A stretch of DNA of 64,000 nucleotides from Hydractinia symbiolongicarpus (lineage: Eukaryota > Cnidaria > Hydrozoa > Anthoathecata > Hydractiniidae). The DNA lies in the NCBI RefSeq assembly GCF_029227915.1, contig NC_079881.1:8618001-8682000 (forward strand), read 5' to 3'. Below, piece by piece: positions 24,001 through 36,000 of this stretch. Under the pieces are notes generated by a model. That model was not told the DNA's origin. It did no database searches and saw only the letters and a program-made list of their open reading frames with translations. Both the position numbers and the translations under genes were made by a program. How positions within the stretch are numbered: the first letter of the stretch is position 1; each line of letters opens with the position of its first letter.

Positions 24001-27000
24001 ACTTTAAAAACATGATCTAACGAAGCATTTCTATCGCCATTCTTCGTTTTTAAATTTCTAAAACGTGATTTAAAAAAGTATTTCTATCGCTGCTTTTCGT
24101 TCTTAAACTTTTAAAACATGATCTAACGAAGCATTTCTATTGCCGCTATTCGTTTTTAAATTTTTAAAACGCGATCTAAAAAAGCATTTCTTTCGCCACT
24201 TTTCATTCTTAAATAAATCAAGAATCTTTTGTTTATTACGCACAAGTTAACGACTTAAACTCAAAAGATAATAAATAAAAAAAAAATAAACAAGAGAAAA
24301 AAAAACTCTTATACGAATTTAATAAAATCTCGAACAAATTTTTTTTGAAAAAACAAACATACACATCTAAATAAAAACTTACGAATTTTTGTTTTAATTT
24401 AAATCTGATACGAATTTAACTCATATGAATTTTTTTAAACTCATACGAATTTAATTTAAAACTCATACAAATTTTTTTAAAAAAACTCGTACGTATTTAA
24501 TTTAGAACTCGTACGAATTTTATATGATTTTAGAAAACTTTCATACGAATTTAATTACTGTATGGCAAAAGAAAATTCGTATAGCATATACAAATTTTTT
24601 TAATACGAATTGCTACGAATTTTGTAGATGACCCCTTAAAATATTTAAAGGAATGGAACATAAAAAACTAATAGAAATTCAAAATTTTTACTTCTAACCT
24701 GATGGATTTTGCTATCGTGTATACCACTTACTGGGTGCAATTGTGACAAGAGCCGTGATTGCGGAATTCCAAGTTTAGCTGTTTTCCCTGACTGTCAAAA
24801 GGAGCTCAAAAATAAACAAGTAACATCATAGCGACATCAGGAATTTATATATCATGCTTTATCCCTAACTGACTTTAGTTTTTTTGCTGTGCTTAATCTT
24901 ATTTTGGTAAATTTAAAGAGTTATTCTAAAATTGTGGAAATAATCATGAAATTTTTTAATAAGGGTGTTCCTGGAAATATCCTTGATTTACATCCTCCTG
25001 GTGCCCTCTTACACCTTATGAATCTGGGAAAAATACAGACCATTTCTATATCACAAACAAATATGGCTGGCTTTTTTGTTTTGAATACATTGTTGTCATA
25101 TACGTTTAAAAGGTGTTAGTCAGACAAAAGAACCAGAGGAAATCCTAATTTACTGTTTGTATTTGGTACCACCAAACAAGGGATATAAAACCCTAAAAAT
25201 CTATAGTTATACTGTATGTATTATCTGTTTTTGCTTACTCTATATGCTTATCACTTCAAGCAATATATAAGTTCTAACCTTTGTCTAGTTAGACTTGTAG
25301 TGCACTCCCGTCTGCACATGTCATATCTGCTATTTATAGTGATATAATATACTACCTGATCTTTTTCAGTGTTAGAGATATAAATAAAAATGTCATCAGA
25401 TACAACTTTTGATGCAGATTTGAAGAAAGCTTTTCAAGAGCTTCAAGCTAAAGTTATAACAACAACACAACAAGTAAAATTAGCAGAAGCGCAGATGGCT
25501 CAACTGAGTAGGAACATAACTCATGCAAAGTTGACAGATCAGGAACTCTCTTCTTTGCCTGAAAATACAAGGACATACCAAGCTGTAGGACGCATGTTTT
25601 TGTTAGAACCCATTGATCAAGTACGTTCTGATTTAAAAAAGAAAATTGGAGATGGTGAAGCAAAAATAAAAACAATTGAACAAAATAAAGAGTACTTGCA
25701 AAAGAGTGTAAAAGATCATGAAAATAGCATCCGAGAAATGTTATCAGCAAGACGTTGAAAAACTTGAAATATATATTTCACAAGAATAAATCATATATGA
25801 AAAGTTGTAAATGCATGTTGTTTTCTTTTTTTACACTACCTAAGAATTTTGTATATTTCCAATTTTTATTTACAATTTTCAAGAAGCGCGCATCTGAAAT
25901 AATGTCTGGCATACACAAAGAAATTAGCCACAAGAATAATTATGCCTTCTCCACCTATACTGCAAATTGGCCATTCATCGAGCAGGAGACCCAGCATAAT
26001 TTTCCTTACCAGCATGAAATCAGAATAGTTAAGGTGGGAAAAATTACGTTTGGACTCAAACAATTTTTCTGCGGTCAGAATACTGACAGCGCTTTTTCAT
26101 TGGTTAATTCTATTGTTCTTTGCTCACATAGTCAATCCTTTGTTAACAAATATATTTATTTCTAAGATGTGACCATGTCGACTTAATGCTTATTGGTTGA
26201 TTGTAATTTGGGGTTTGCTATGAGGTTGATTTGGATTTCAGGGTTTTTCTCTGACATTTGTTTGCGTCTAAGCTTTTCTTTTGGAGAAATTAAATTAGAT
26301 ATCCTTGAAGAAAGCTTAGTTTACTAGGCTACCCTTCATCCCAAGCTTCATGTGCAACAAGATTTAAAAAAATTCTTTACTTTTCGATTTTCTTTTCTAC
26401 ATTTACTATACAAAATTTTAAAATTATTATTATTATCATTATTCTACTGTTTTCAAATTTTGTTGAAAATGAATGTTCAATGATCACTTTCACAGGCCTT
26501 CATCCATGGCTATTACCTTTAGGTAGGATTGTTCTTTTACTAAAAATGTTTCATAATATATGCTTTATGCATGCAAAAAATAACATTAACAACATCGACT
26601 GTAATAAATTTGCTTATTTGTAGTTATAAAATACTCCTTAAGGTGGAAGTGACCCTTTTTAGCTGTCCATACAACTGCATTATTTACTTAGTAACTCTTA
26701 GTAACTAATTAGTGATTTTATTATTAATTTGAAAAAAGAGTTACTGCTACTGTAAAAAACTTTGCAAGAGCCTTTTAAACAGAACTGTTTTAAGAAATTA
26801 AAATGTGTGCATAGCCCTATCTGCCAAATTATTTTTTACTTTTTTACCGAAGCTTGTGTTTCTCAGAGTTTCGAGTTTCTTATAATTTTTGTATATGTTA
26901 CAGTGCATAGCTTCTTTCCTGGGTTTTGATGTAATCTTACAAAATGAAATGTATAATCCTTGGAAATTTATTCTTCTTAAAATATTTTTGTTTTCTGATT

Positions 27001-30000
27001 TTATAGAGTCTTCATCACTATGGAAGTTCAATGTTGCTTGATTATTTATATCATGCAAGACCTAGAAAAGTCATGTTTCTCGGTCCATCTGATAACGTTC
27101 TGGCGCGAACTATTGCAGCGATATCTGGTTTAAAACGCTTTAACGTCATGCAGGTACAGTTAATTATAAGCAAGATAAAAAATTTATGCCTTGGTCAATT
27201 ACTATTCTTACACAGTTTACATTTTTTATATAGTATTTATGTAGTATTACACAAGAATTTGTTTTTATATAGCATTTTAAAATTATATGTGAGAAAATAT
27301 TAGTACCAACAAATGAAAAACGGGATGGATGTTAGCCAGATTAAACAAAACATAATTCTTCTGGAAAAAAAACAAATAATCTGTTTGATACACATTTCTT
27401 GAGAAGAAGAGTCATTTATTGTTGCTCACATGCAAATGTTTTTAGTGAATCTGAGTCAGGATATATGCCGAAACAGCATGTAGTGCTAGATTGATATTTG
27501 ATGTGAATACACTTGTCCTTCTTAGCAAGAATTATATATACCATTGTGGTATTTTTTTAAAGGGGGGGATGGATTTTTTGTTTTAGTTCTTGTGTGTAAC
27601 ATGGGCCTTAAAAACCTTTTTTAATTAATTCTCTGTCACTCTGGTTTTCTGGTTTTCTGTCACATGGTTTTGGTATAATAATAAAAAGGAAGTTCTTCAG
27701 GTTGATCCTTTCAGTAAATTAATTTTAAATATACAAAAAATTAACCATCAAAATGACTTATTCACCAATTTGACATTAGCGCCTAATTTTGAATTCAGTG
27801 TGCAGTTAAGGGTCAAGTACAAAGTTAGTGTACACAGGAATCTGTGTTGCTGGAAAGTGATTTTGATGTAACACTTTGGTTTATTTTGTGATTGCATACA
27901 GGATGGGACACAATGTGCTGTTGTTAAATGTTTTAATATTAAGAAACTTGACTAGTTGTTGAGTTCAGAATGTGATGTACATTTTTGGAAAAAAGAGTTC
28001 CCCACTATTTTAGTTGTATTGTTTTTCTAAACCTAAATTATACCAAGATCGAAGACAGACAACACTAACATAAGCTTTCTGATAAATACAAGTCAAATGT
28101 TTTAAGATAAGCCTTGTAAAACAGTAATTTACACAAATTTATTGAATTGTGTAATTGAGTGTAGATCAATAGCCAGCTTAAACTAAAATGCAGCACCTTT
28201 AGATTTCATCTGGGACTGATGACTCAGCTTTAATCACTGAAAGAAACATATATCCCAACTTCTTCCGATCAAATGAAGGTTTCTTCGATTTCAATAATGC
28301 AAGAGCTCAAGCTATTAAAGAGTTTAAGTGGACTGAGGTTGGACTGCTCTACAGCACGGAACCTTTTTATTGGCAGGTAAGGTACAACTTAAACATTTTT
28401 ACAAATTTGAAGTTTTTTTGCACTTCAGCTTACCATTCCTCAAAAGATGTAAAACTTTCATCTTTATTATTTATTATTTAATTTTTATTTGCATGTACAA
28501 TACTTTATTAAAAGCAGCCCTGAAAATTTTACAAACTTAAAATTCTTTATTTCCTCTTTAACTTTTGCAGAGAATTTTTCATTGATATATATTTATTTAT
28601 TCTTTCCCAGGTTTATAAAGACAAATAATTAACTTATAGATTATCTTGTATTTGTTCCCTCATAATTACTGCTATCCAAAGTTGATGTAAACAATTTTAG
28701 GTTTCTGTAATTTATTTAATTAGTAACAATGACAAAGCATTTCTGTAAAATATGAGATTTTCAGGCCAAAAACAGGCCTTAACATTAAATGGAATGTTTT
28801 ACTCTTTATTTAACTATTAAATTTATTTTGTTTTTTACTACATTATTTTTTTCAGAAAGGCATTCTCAAGCTAATAAACTTGAATAATGAAGAAACTCTA
28901 CACAGAAAACCAAATTAACTTATTTTTTTATGTCGTGATAATTTGTTGGTATGCCAATGATTTTTCAAATTAAAAGTGATAAACATATAATCTAAATTAA
29001 TCAAGTTATATTTCTTTTACCAATCTGTATTTTTAGAGATGCATGTTGTCATGTTTACATTGTAGTGCCTTTAAAATTCTTCAATATATAAGGTATCAAA
29101 AAAACCTTTGCACAGGCCACTTTTATCAAAAGCAACTTTCTTGTATCTTTTGAATATACAATCTAAAGTTGCATTGTTGTACTACCACCAGTATAATTAA
29201 TACCCAATTTATTTTATAGTTAAATCAGATGTTAAAACGAAGACTAATTCTTCTTGGTGTTAGAATTATTGCAGAGGAGCCGTTTATGACAAGTGCAAAA
29301 GGTGCTGTCACTAGCTTAAAGGTAACTTCGCCATGTTTAAATGAATGTAAAACAGGATTTTGACCGTATTTCACTGGAAATGTTTACCAAGAAAGCTTCC
29401 TTAAAACAATTTAAAATTGTTTGTTGTTTGTACATTTTAGCGGCAGGGCGCCCATGTTATCATTGGTACATTTCCTGCGTGGTTTTCTTCAGACATTTTT
29501 TGCGAGGTATGTGCAGTTATTTTAATTTCAATTTATATATATGCAATGTCTTATACCAAGGGGTGCTGCACAAATCAGAATTATTGGTGCTAAAAAAATC
29601 AGTTTTTTATGGATTTTTAGGAATAGTGAAATTAAAAAAAGCTTACACAAAACAGTTAAAATTGGTAATAAACAATCAAAAACACAATAAAATATCTCCT
29701 TCCATGCTATTAGTTTCTATTAAATGCGTGGCATATATGCGGACACTTTCGAACTTATGTTATAATCTACCCACCATGTTTTTGTATTATTATGCTCGAA
29801 AGAATATAAAATATAACCTAGTCAGCTTAAAAAAAATTGAGTAAGTAAAGGATTGGGGTGCTGTTCATTTGTAGTTGTTTGTGGAAGTTATGATATTTTT
29901 CTATGGATGCTAAGAGAAGCAGATAAGGAGAGGGTTTGAACCCTGTCTTTAAAAAAACTCTAAGCTACATTAAAAAAACAATTTTTGCAACACCCCTTAG

Positions 30001-33000
30001 ATGTTCTGAAAGTTTCAATATTTTCTAAATATTTTTATTTTATAGTAAAAATAATATGGTGCAGCTGAAATTCAAAAAAAATCTAAGGTTAAACCCTGAT
30101 CTTTAGATCTATTGCCAGAAAATGTTTTCACCAAGGTATGTGTGGTTGATGCTGCATGGATTTGGAGTGTCTAGCACAAGTATATGCACAGCTCAACAAG
30201 TTGCTTGTGCTAGACGGGACTCATTTTTTTTTGGTTTGGAACATTTGTATTCGGCTACAACAATATCTGGAAAGGTAAGATTATTAATTTACCAAGCTTT
30301 GTTTAAGTTTAATGAAAGTACTACAATGGATATCACCGGCAAGTTTAAGGTATTTTCAGGGACTTTCTGTTTTACTTAGGTATTTTTGATGTGCTTTTTT
30401 ATGTTGAAAACTATAAAGTCCATGGCAATGAGAAGCTTAATTAGCTCTTTAACCTTTATATAGACCTTCCTCGATTGTGTTATTTTAAAGTTAAGAATTG
30501 TAAACATTTTTTATTTTTTTGGAACATCAAATTTATTTTTGTGTAAATTTTATCGCTGGAGGTTAATGAAGTACTGTTTTGGTGATATTCAAGCCCTTTT
30601 AATTTGCATCCTTAGACATACATTACACCACATAGCATTTTGTTATTAATTTGTGATTACACACAAAAATGGTCACACATGCTAGACAATTGTTTAGCAT
30701 GTGTCCTTTTATCCAACCAAGGGGCTTATTCCACATGTTAGTAAATATAAAAACAAGCTAAATCAAAAACAGCATTCACATAAACAATTTTAAGAGTGCG
30801 AACATATATTAAGAAGACTCCCTTCTATATGGTCAGGTTTATATTGCAAAATCGGACTAGTAAAGACTAGTTAAATAACCCTTGGAAAAATCCACTTAAT
30901 TTAGGAAAAAGGGGTAGAGAAATAAAACTTTAATGATGTCAGGCTTATTCAAGGTTTTGCTGCCAAATTGTTAAAGAGATATTGGAGTTTAAGGTTTTTT
31001 GATGATGTCCTAAACCTGTTTGTTCCTGTTGGTTGACCCAGCTTGACGTCAATGCACTTTATTGAATTTAGGAGGTAATGTCAAAATAACTAATTTGTTG
31101 TTTAGCAATTAAAATAGTTTCTCATTATTTTTAAAGGAAAGAAAGCGTATTTCACCATTGTCCCTCACTAACACACTAAATTTATTAATTATTAATATAA
31201 GAGATCAGAACATAGACAAAAAGCCAGAAAGCAGTAAATTTCATTTTTATTTCAAACAACAAACTATAGCTTGTCCTGGTCCTGTACCACGATTTTTGAA
31301 TTTTTTTTTTCTTAACATCACCAATTGTATAATTTTCTTAACAGGTGCTTGCATCATTTGAAACTGATTTTAAAACCTACACTAACAATGACACAGCGTA
31401 CTTATCTTCTGCTGCTAACGTGTATGATTCAGTTTATATCATTGCTGATGCAATCCGACGTGCTTATCCTAAATTAAAGACATGGAAAAAAAACTTAGAT
31501 CAACTGATGTATGGTGATGCTGTGGTGGCTAGTCTTTTGAAAAATATGCTGATGTCAACAAACTTTTTTGGATTGACAGGTCGAATTGTGTTTAACTTCA
31601 ATGGAAATCGCCATTACCCTGTTGATATATTTCAGTACTCCGGCATTGACTATAATCTTGTTGGTCGATATGATAATTGGTATAATTGGCATTATTTTAC
31701 ATTGGCAAAAGTAGCATGGCTTGGTGGCAAACATTATCAACCAATGACAGTGGAAAATACTTGGAGATATGTGACGTATGGATTATATATAGCTATGTGT
31801 GTTTTAGCACTATTGGGTTTAATCTTCGCAGTTATCTTACTGGTGTACTTAATAGTTAAAAGAAAGACCAGTATAATCCGAAACTCTTTTTGGACATTCA
31901 ATATTATCATCATTGTTGGCGCGATATTGTTGTATATATCAGTGTTCACATTTGGTTTCGACTCTAATTTGGAAACATCAGTTGACCTTAGTTTGATATG
32001 TATTTTACGAAAATATTTAGTTTGTTTGGGCTTAATACTGCTTGTTGCTCCATTGCTTGCCAAACTCATTTTTGCACATCATGTGTACATGAAAAGACAG
32101 GTCGTTTTTAATAAACGAGCCAAAATATTTATGTTTGTCTTTGTTTTGGTTTTGTTCCTAATAACATTGCTGATACTGATAATATGGCATGTGCTCAATC
32201 CATTGGAAAAACGTGTGAAAACAATAAATATGCAAGAAGATTTTGATTGCAGCGACGAAGTATGATTTTTATTAGATTTAATTACATTTATTAGTTAGTA
32301 CAGACAAAGATTTCATATGAACTAATATTTTGGTTTTGTGTTGAGAACAATAGACATAGCATGCATTTTGGTAGGTGGAAAATTATAAACAACAGAATAG
32401 ATTATTAAGGCAAATTTAGTCCAAAAATAAATATTTGTAAGACTGTTTTTTAAAAAAGAGAAGTAAAAAGATAATTCCATTGCTTTTTGGATCTTTTGTT
32501 TGTAAAAAATCCATTAATAGCCATTTTACGCCATATAGTCATGCTTTTTTACCAAAGCGAATGTGATGTAAAAGTGAGTGAACTTTTTTAAATATTGGTC
32601 TGGTCATCTATTCAGTTGTAAAAAGGGCACGTGAAGCTCTTAACAAAAAATATATCAACAGATTCGGAAGACACGAAGATAAGTAAGAAAACTTCTGGGT
32701 ATAAATTTATAGATTTACTGACTTAAATATTAATGTTACTGCTCTAAGATTTTAAGTCCAAATTTACTTGAAACAGCTGCTTAATTTTTTTTTTTTTTAG
32801 AATATCCCATTTGATCCTTTTGTGCAAAAATGGCACTACTTGGAAATTTGTGATTGTGAAAACAACATTATATGGTTGCTGATCATCAGTATATTTTTCG
32901 TTTTGTTACTACTGGCTGCACTTTATTTTGCTTTGACCACACGCAAGTTATTTATTTACCCCATGAATGATACATGGAATTGTGGGATATGCATATACGT

Positions 33001-36000
33001 TATTCTTTGTTTTGGAATCTACTGTTTGCTTGTTGGCTTCCTGGCAGCTGATTATCCAGATCTATTTTTTGGTTTAATTGCAGCTGGGATTATAACTTGT
33101 GTTACTGCAGTACTTATAATATTGTTTTTGCATAAGGTAAGAATGTATAACCCTGTTTTAATACTTATATATTATAACCTTTGATTATTGTTTATTTTTT
33201 AACTTTGTAGGTCAATCCATTTACATCATAGATAAAAAACAACTCAAGCAGTATATCTTTAATGTTTGCAATTCATATGCTATTTTTGTTGTTGGTTCAT
33301 TTATGAGCTAATTCTTATGCCAATTATTAAAAATGTTGTGTACATAGTCGAAAATGTTGGGACATTTAAACAAGTATTGCTGAGCAAAAACAAAAGAATT
33401 TATTTAAATTTCTACAAACACGTAAATCTTTGCACATTTGAATTTTCGGAATCATATGTAAGAATTTCGGCATAGCATTAATGTGATTTATATTGGTGTG
33501 ATCCAAATTAGGCAAGATAATGTGTTTAATTTGTTTATAATAATATTTTGTACTAGGTTTTGAGTATATGTGGTTGTGTTGGAAGACCTAATTGCTGTAC
33601 TAGATGTATTAATGTAATATGTTGTGGACGGTGCAGCTCGAACGACTCTAAATCTGAAGCAGAAGATATTGCAATGTACAATAGCTACTTCAAAACGCAA
33701 TCCACGGGTACAGCAGTCAACGATTCAGGTCTCACTCTGATATCACCTGTTGCTGATCTGTCAGATATTTCTTTGAGTAGTTTTGATAACAACAACTCTG
33801 ACAACAAGGTAATTACTATACTTTTTGGATTGTAATTTAAACTTTTTTAAAGATGGCTTTCAGTTGATTTTAAATGTTAGGTATAAGCTAATTTTTAAAG
33901 AAAATATGAAAGCATTTGTTTGATAGGTAAGAATTTCTTTTCATTAATAAGCGCAACTCTTCAAACTTCTAGATGTGGTTAATGTACTCACATAACAAAA
34001 AGGTTTATTGTGATTCCTTTAGAAAAAAAGATGTTGTGGAGGAAAACAAGGAGGCTGCTGTAAAGGTTGTTGTGGAAATTTATGCTTTGGTGCCCCAGAA
34101 TCTCGAAAAGTTGGAAAGCCTGGAGATGAACAAAAGTTTGTGGTCCATGGAGATAAACATGTTCGGGTACTTATTTCCACAATATTTTGTAAATGCACTT
34201 GCTGTGAAGTGTTTAAAGACAAATTTTGACTTAATATAATTTGGATATTTAGTTTCAGTTGGTTCCAATTGTAAAGAAAAAATCCCAACCAGTGCAAACA
34301 ATGGTAAGTGGTGGCTAACTATGGGTTTAAAATATTTCGAGTACATCTATTAACTTTGACGTTTAGATAGAATATTACCTTTCCTTGATCTGTAGGATAA
34401 AATTTCACGTTTTTTTAAGTTATTTTTGCAAAATAAACCAACAAGGTTTAAGTATTCGCTAGATAAGTTTTTACTTAAAAAATACAATTTTACCTATTAG
34501 AATTTTTTTGTTTAATCTTATTTTCAAACAAAAGGAAATAATAAACAATATAAAGCAAGCGTGCATATAACTTTCTGTAAAAAACTATTATATTCTTGTT
34601 TAGCCAGCTAAACCAGACATTGTAGTTAGCCAACATTTATCCAAGCCTAAAGACGGTGATTTTGATAAAGGCGATGGGCTGGTCAGTAAGAAACGCGATT
34701 GGACATTTGTGAAACAAGTACTGAAAAACAATGGTATGGAGTTTTGCATTATTTAGAGTTCTCCATGGAAAATTCCTTGTCAATTTGATTGGACATTAAA
34801 GGGAATATTTAAGACAGGTACTTTCCAGACAGGTACAATCATACTGTTCAAAGCTTCGGAATAGCAGTACTAGTAAATAAAAAGATTTTCTATTCTAAGG
34901 GATCATGCAATTTGAAGTTGTCAACGTTAACAGCGGATTTACTACTTAAGCACTTTAGAACTAAAAGCCTAATCTATGCATCTGCAAACCTTGCCCTTCT
35001 GAGGACTCCAAATTTTGAATATTTTACCATATTCTTGCTTGTCTGTCAAACTGGAATAACTTTTATAACTGAAGCAACATTATTCTACAAGTTCCTTCCT
35101 TTTTCATTTTTTACATGGTTCACGATAAAACTTTTTATGTTTTTTTTGATAAATACACTTATACTTTGCCTTTATATATATACATAAAGGCAAAGTATAA
35201 GTGTATTTATCTGAATAAACACAAGTTTTAATTTAACTATTTCTTTAGGCTACTTGCAAGTGGAAAGTCCGACTGCGTATGGATATGGACCAGACAAGAA
35301 AGCACCATTAAAGATATTCAACAAAAAACCAGATTGGTCTCATGTTGTTTCAACTTTGCAATCGAAGGGTATGTTTTAAGTAAAATAACTTCTGCTCATA
35401 TTGTGTTTTATGGCTATAAGAAATCCATATTTTATCATAACTGAAGCAAAGTGATGTGATGTAACATTCCAGTGTGCTACTGAAGTTGTATACACATTAA
35501 CATTTTTGCAGGTTTGATTTCATCACCACGAAAAAGTATAGTATATCTGAACCCAGATGCTTTACAGCAAGAACTTAAAGACACCAAAGCTAATGGTGCT
35601 ACAGTGGAAGCAGCAAAAACTCTAGCACCAGACACCAAAGGTGGAAGAAGATCATCTACCAACAAAGCCAACAATTCAATCACACCCACCACTAACAAAT
35701 CACCAAGATTATCAATAACAGGCAAGGATATATTTCTATGATCATTTGATGAATTATATAGGATGGGAACAGGCTTATATTAATCAGCTCAGGGTGGAAA
35801 GTGGAAAATCCATGAAATTGTTTAGAATGTATGTATGAGGGGAGGGAATTGTCAAAGTATATGCGTATGCATCTATGTCTATAAAAATGATAATTAAATA
35901 TTTTTTGCTCTTGTCCTTGATCTTATTGTAACATTGTGTTTCAATGAAGAAATAGGAAAAAAAAAGCACTCCACTCCACTACCTGAACTACTATACTGAC

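Larger units (their letters stand above)
12670..27006 (+). other. 14.3-kb first intron of the receptor, host to transposons and a nested gene
   Basis: Donor ACT|GTAAGT at 12670 and acceptor TTATAG at 27001-27006, both phase 0. Inside lie a MITE, a SINE-like core, the DUF3987/transposase element, hAT-like and Harbinger-like non-autonomous elements, another SINE and the prefoldin-1 gene. All later introns of this gene are much shorter. Confidence 0.8.

Noticed and set aside
25755-26165. 136-codon frame just after prefoldin 1
   Set aside because: Overlaps the PFDN1 stop and polyadenylation signal, with AT-rich composition and no recognisable domain.
33973-34239. 88-codon + frame starting MWLMYSHNKK
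   Set aside because: The neighbouring frame of the same DNA joins in phase to the receptor, with good splice sites, and encodes the Cys-rich cassette. This frame does not.
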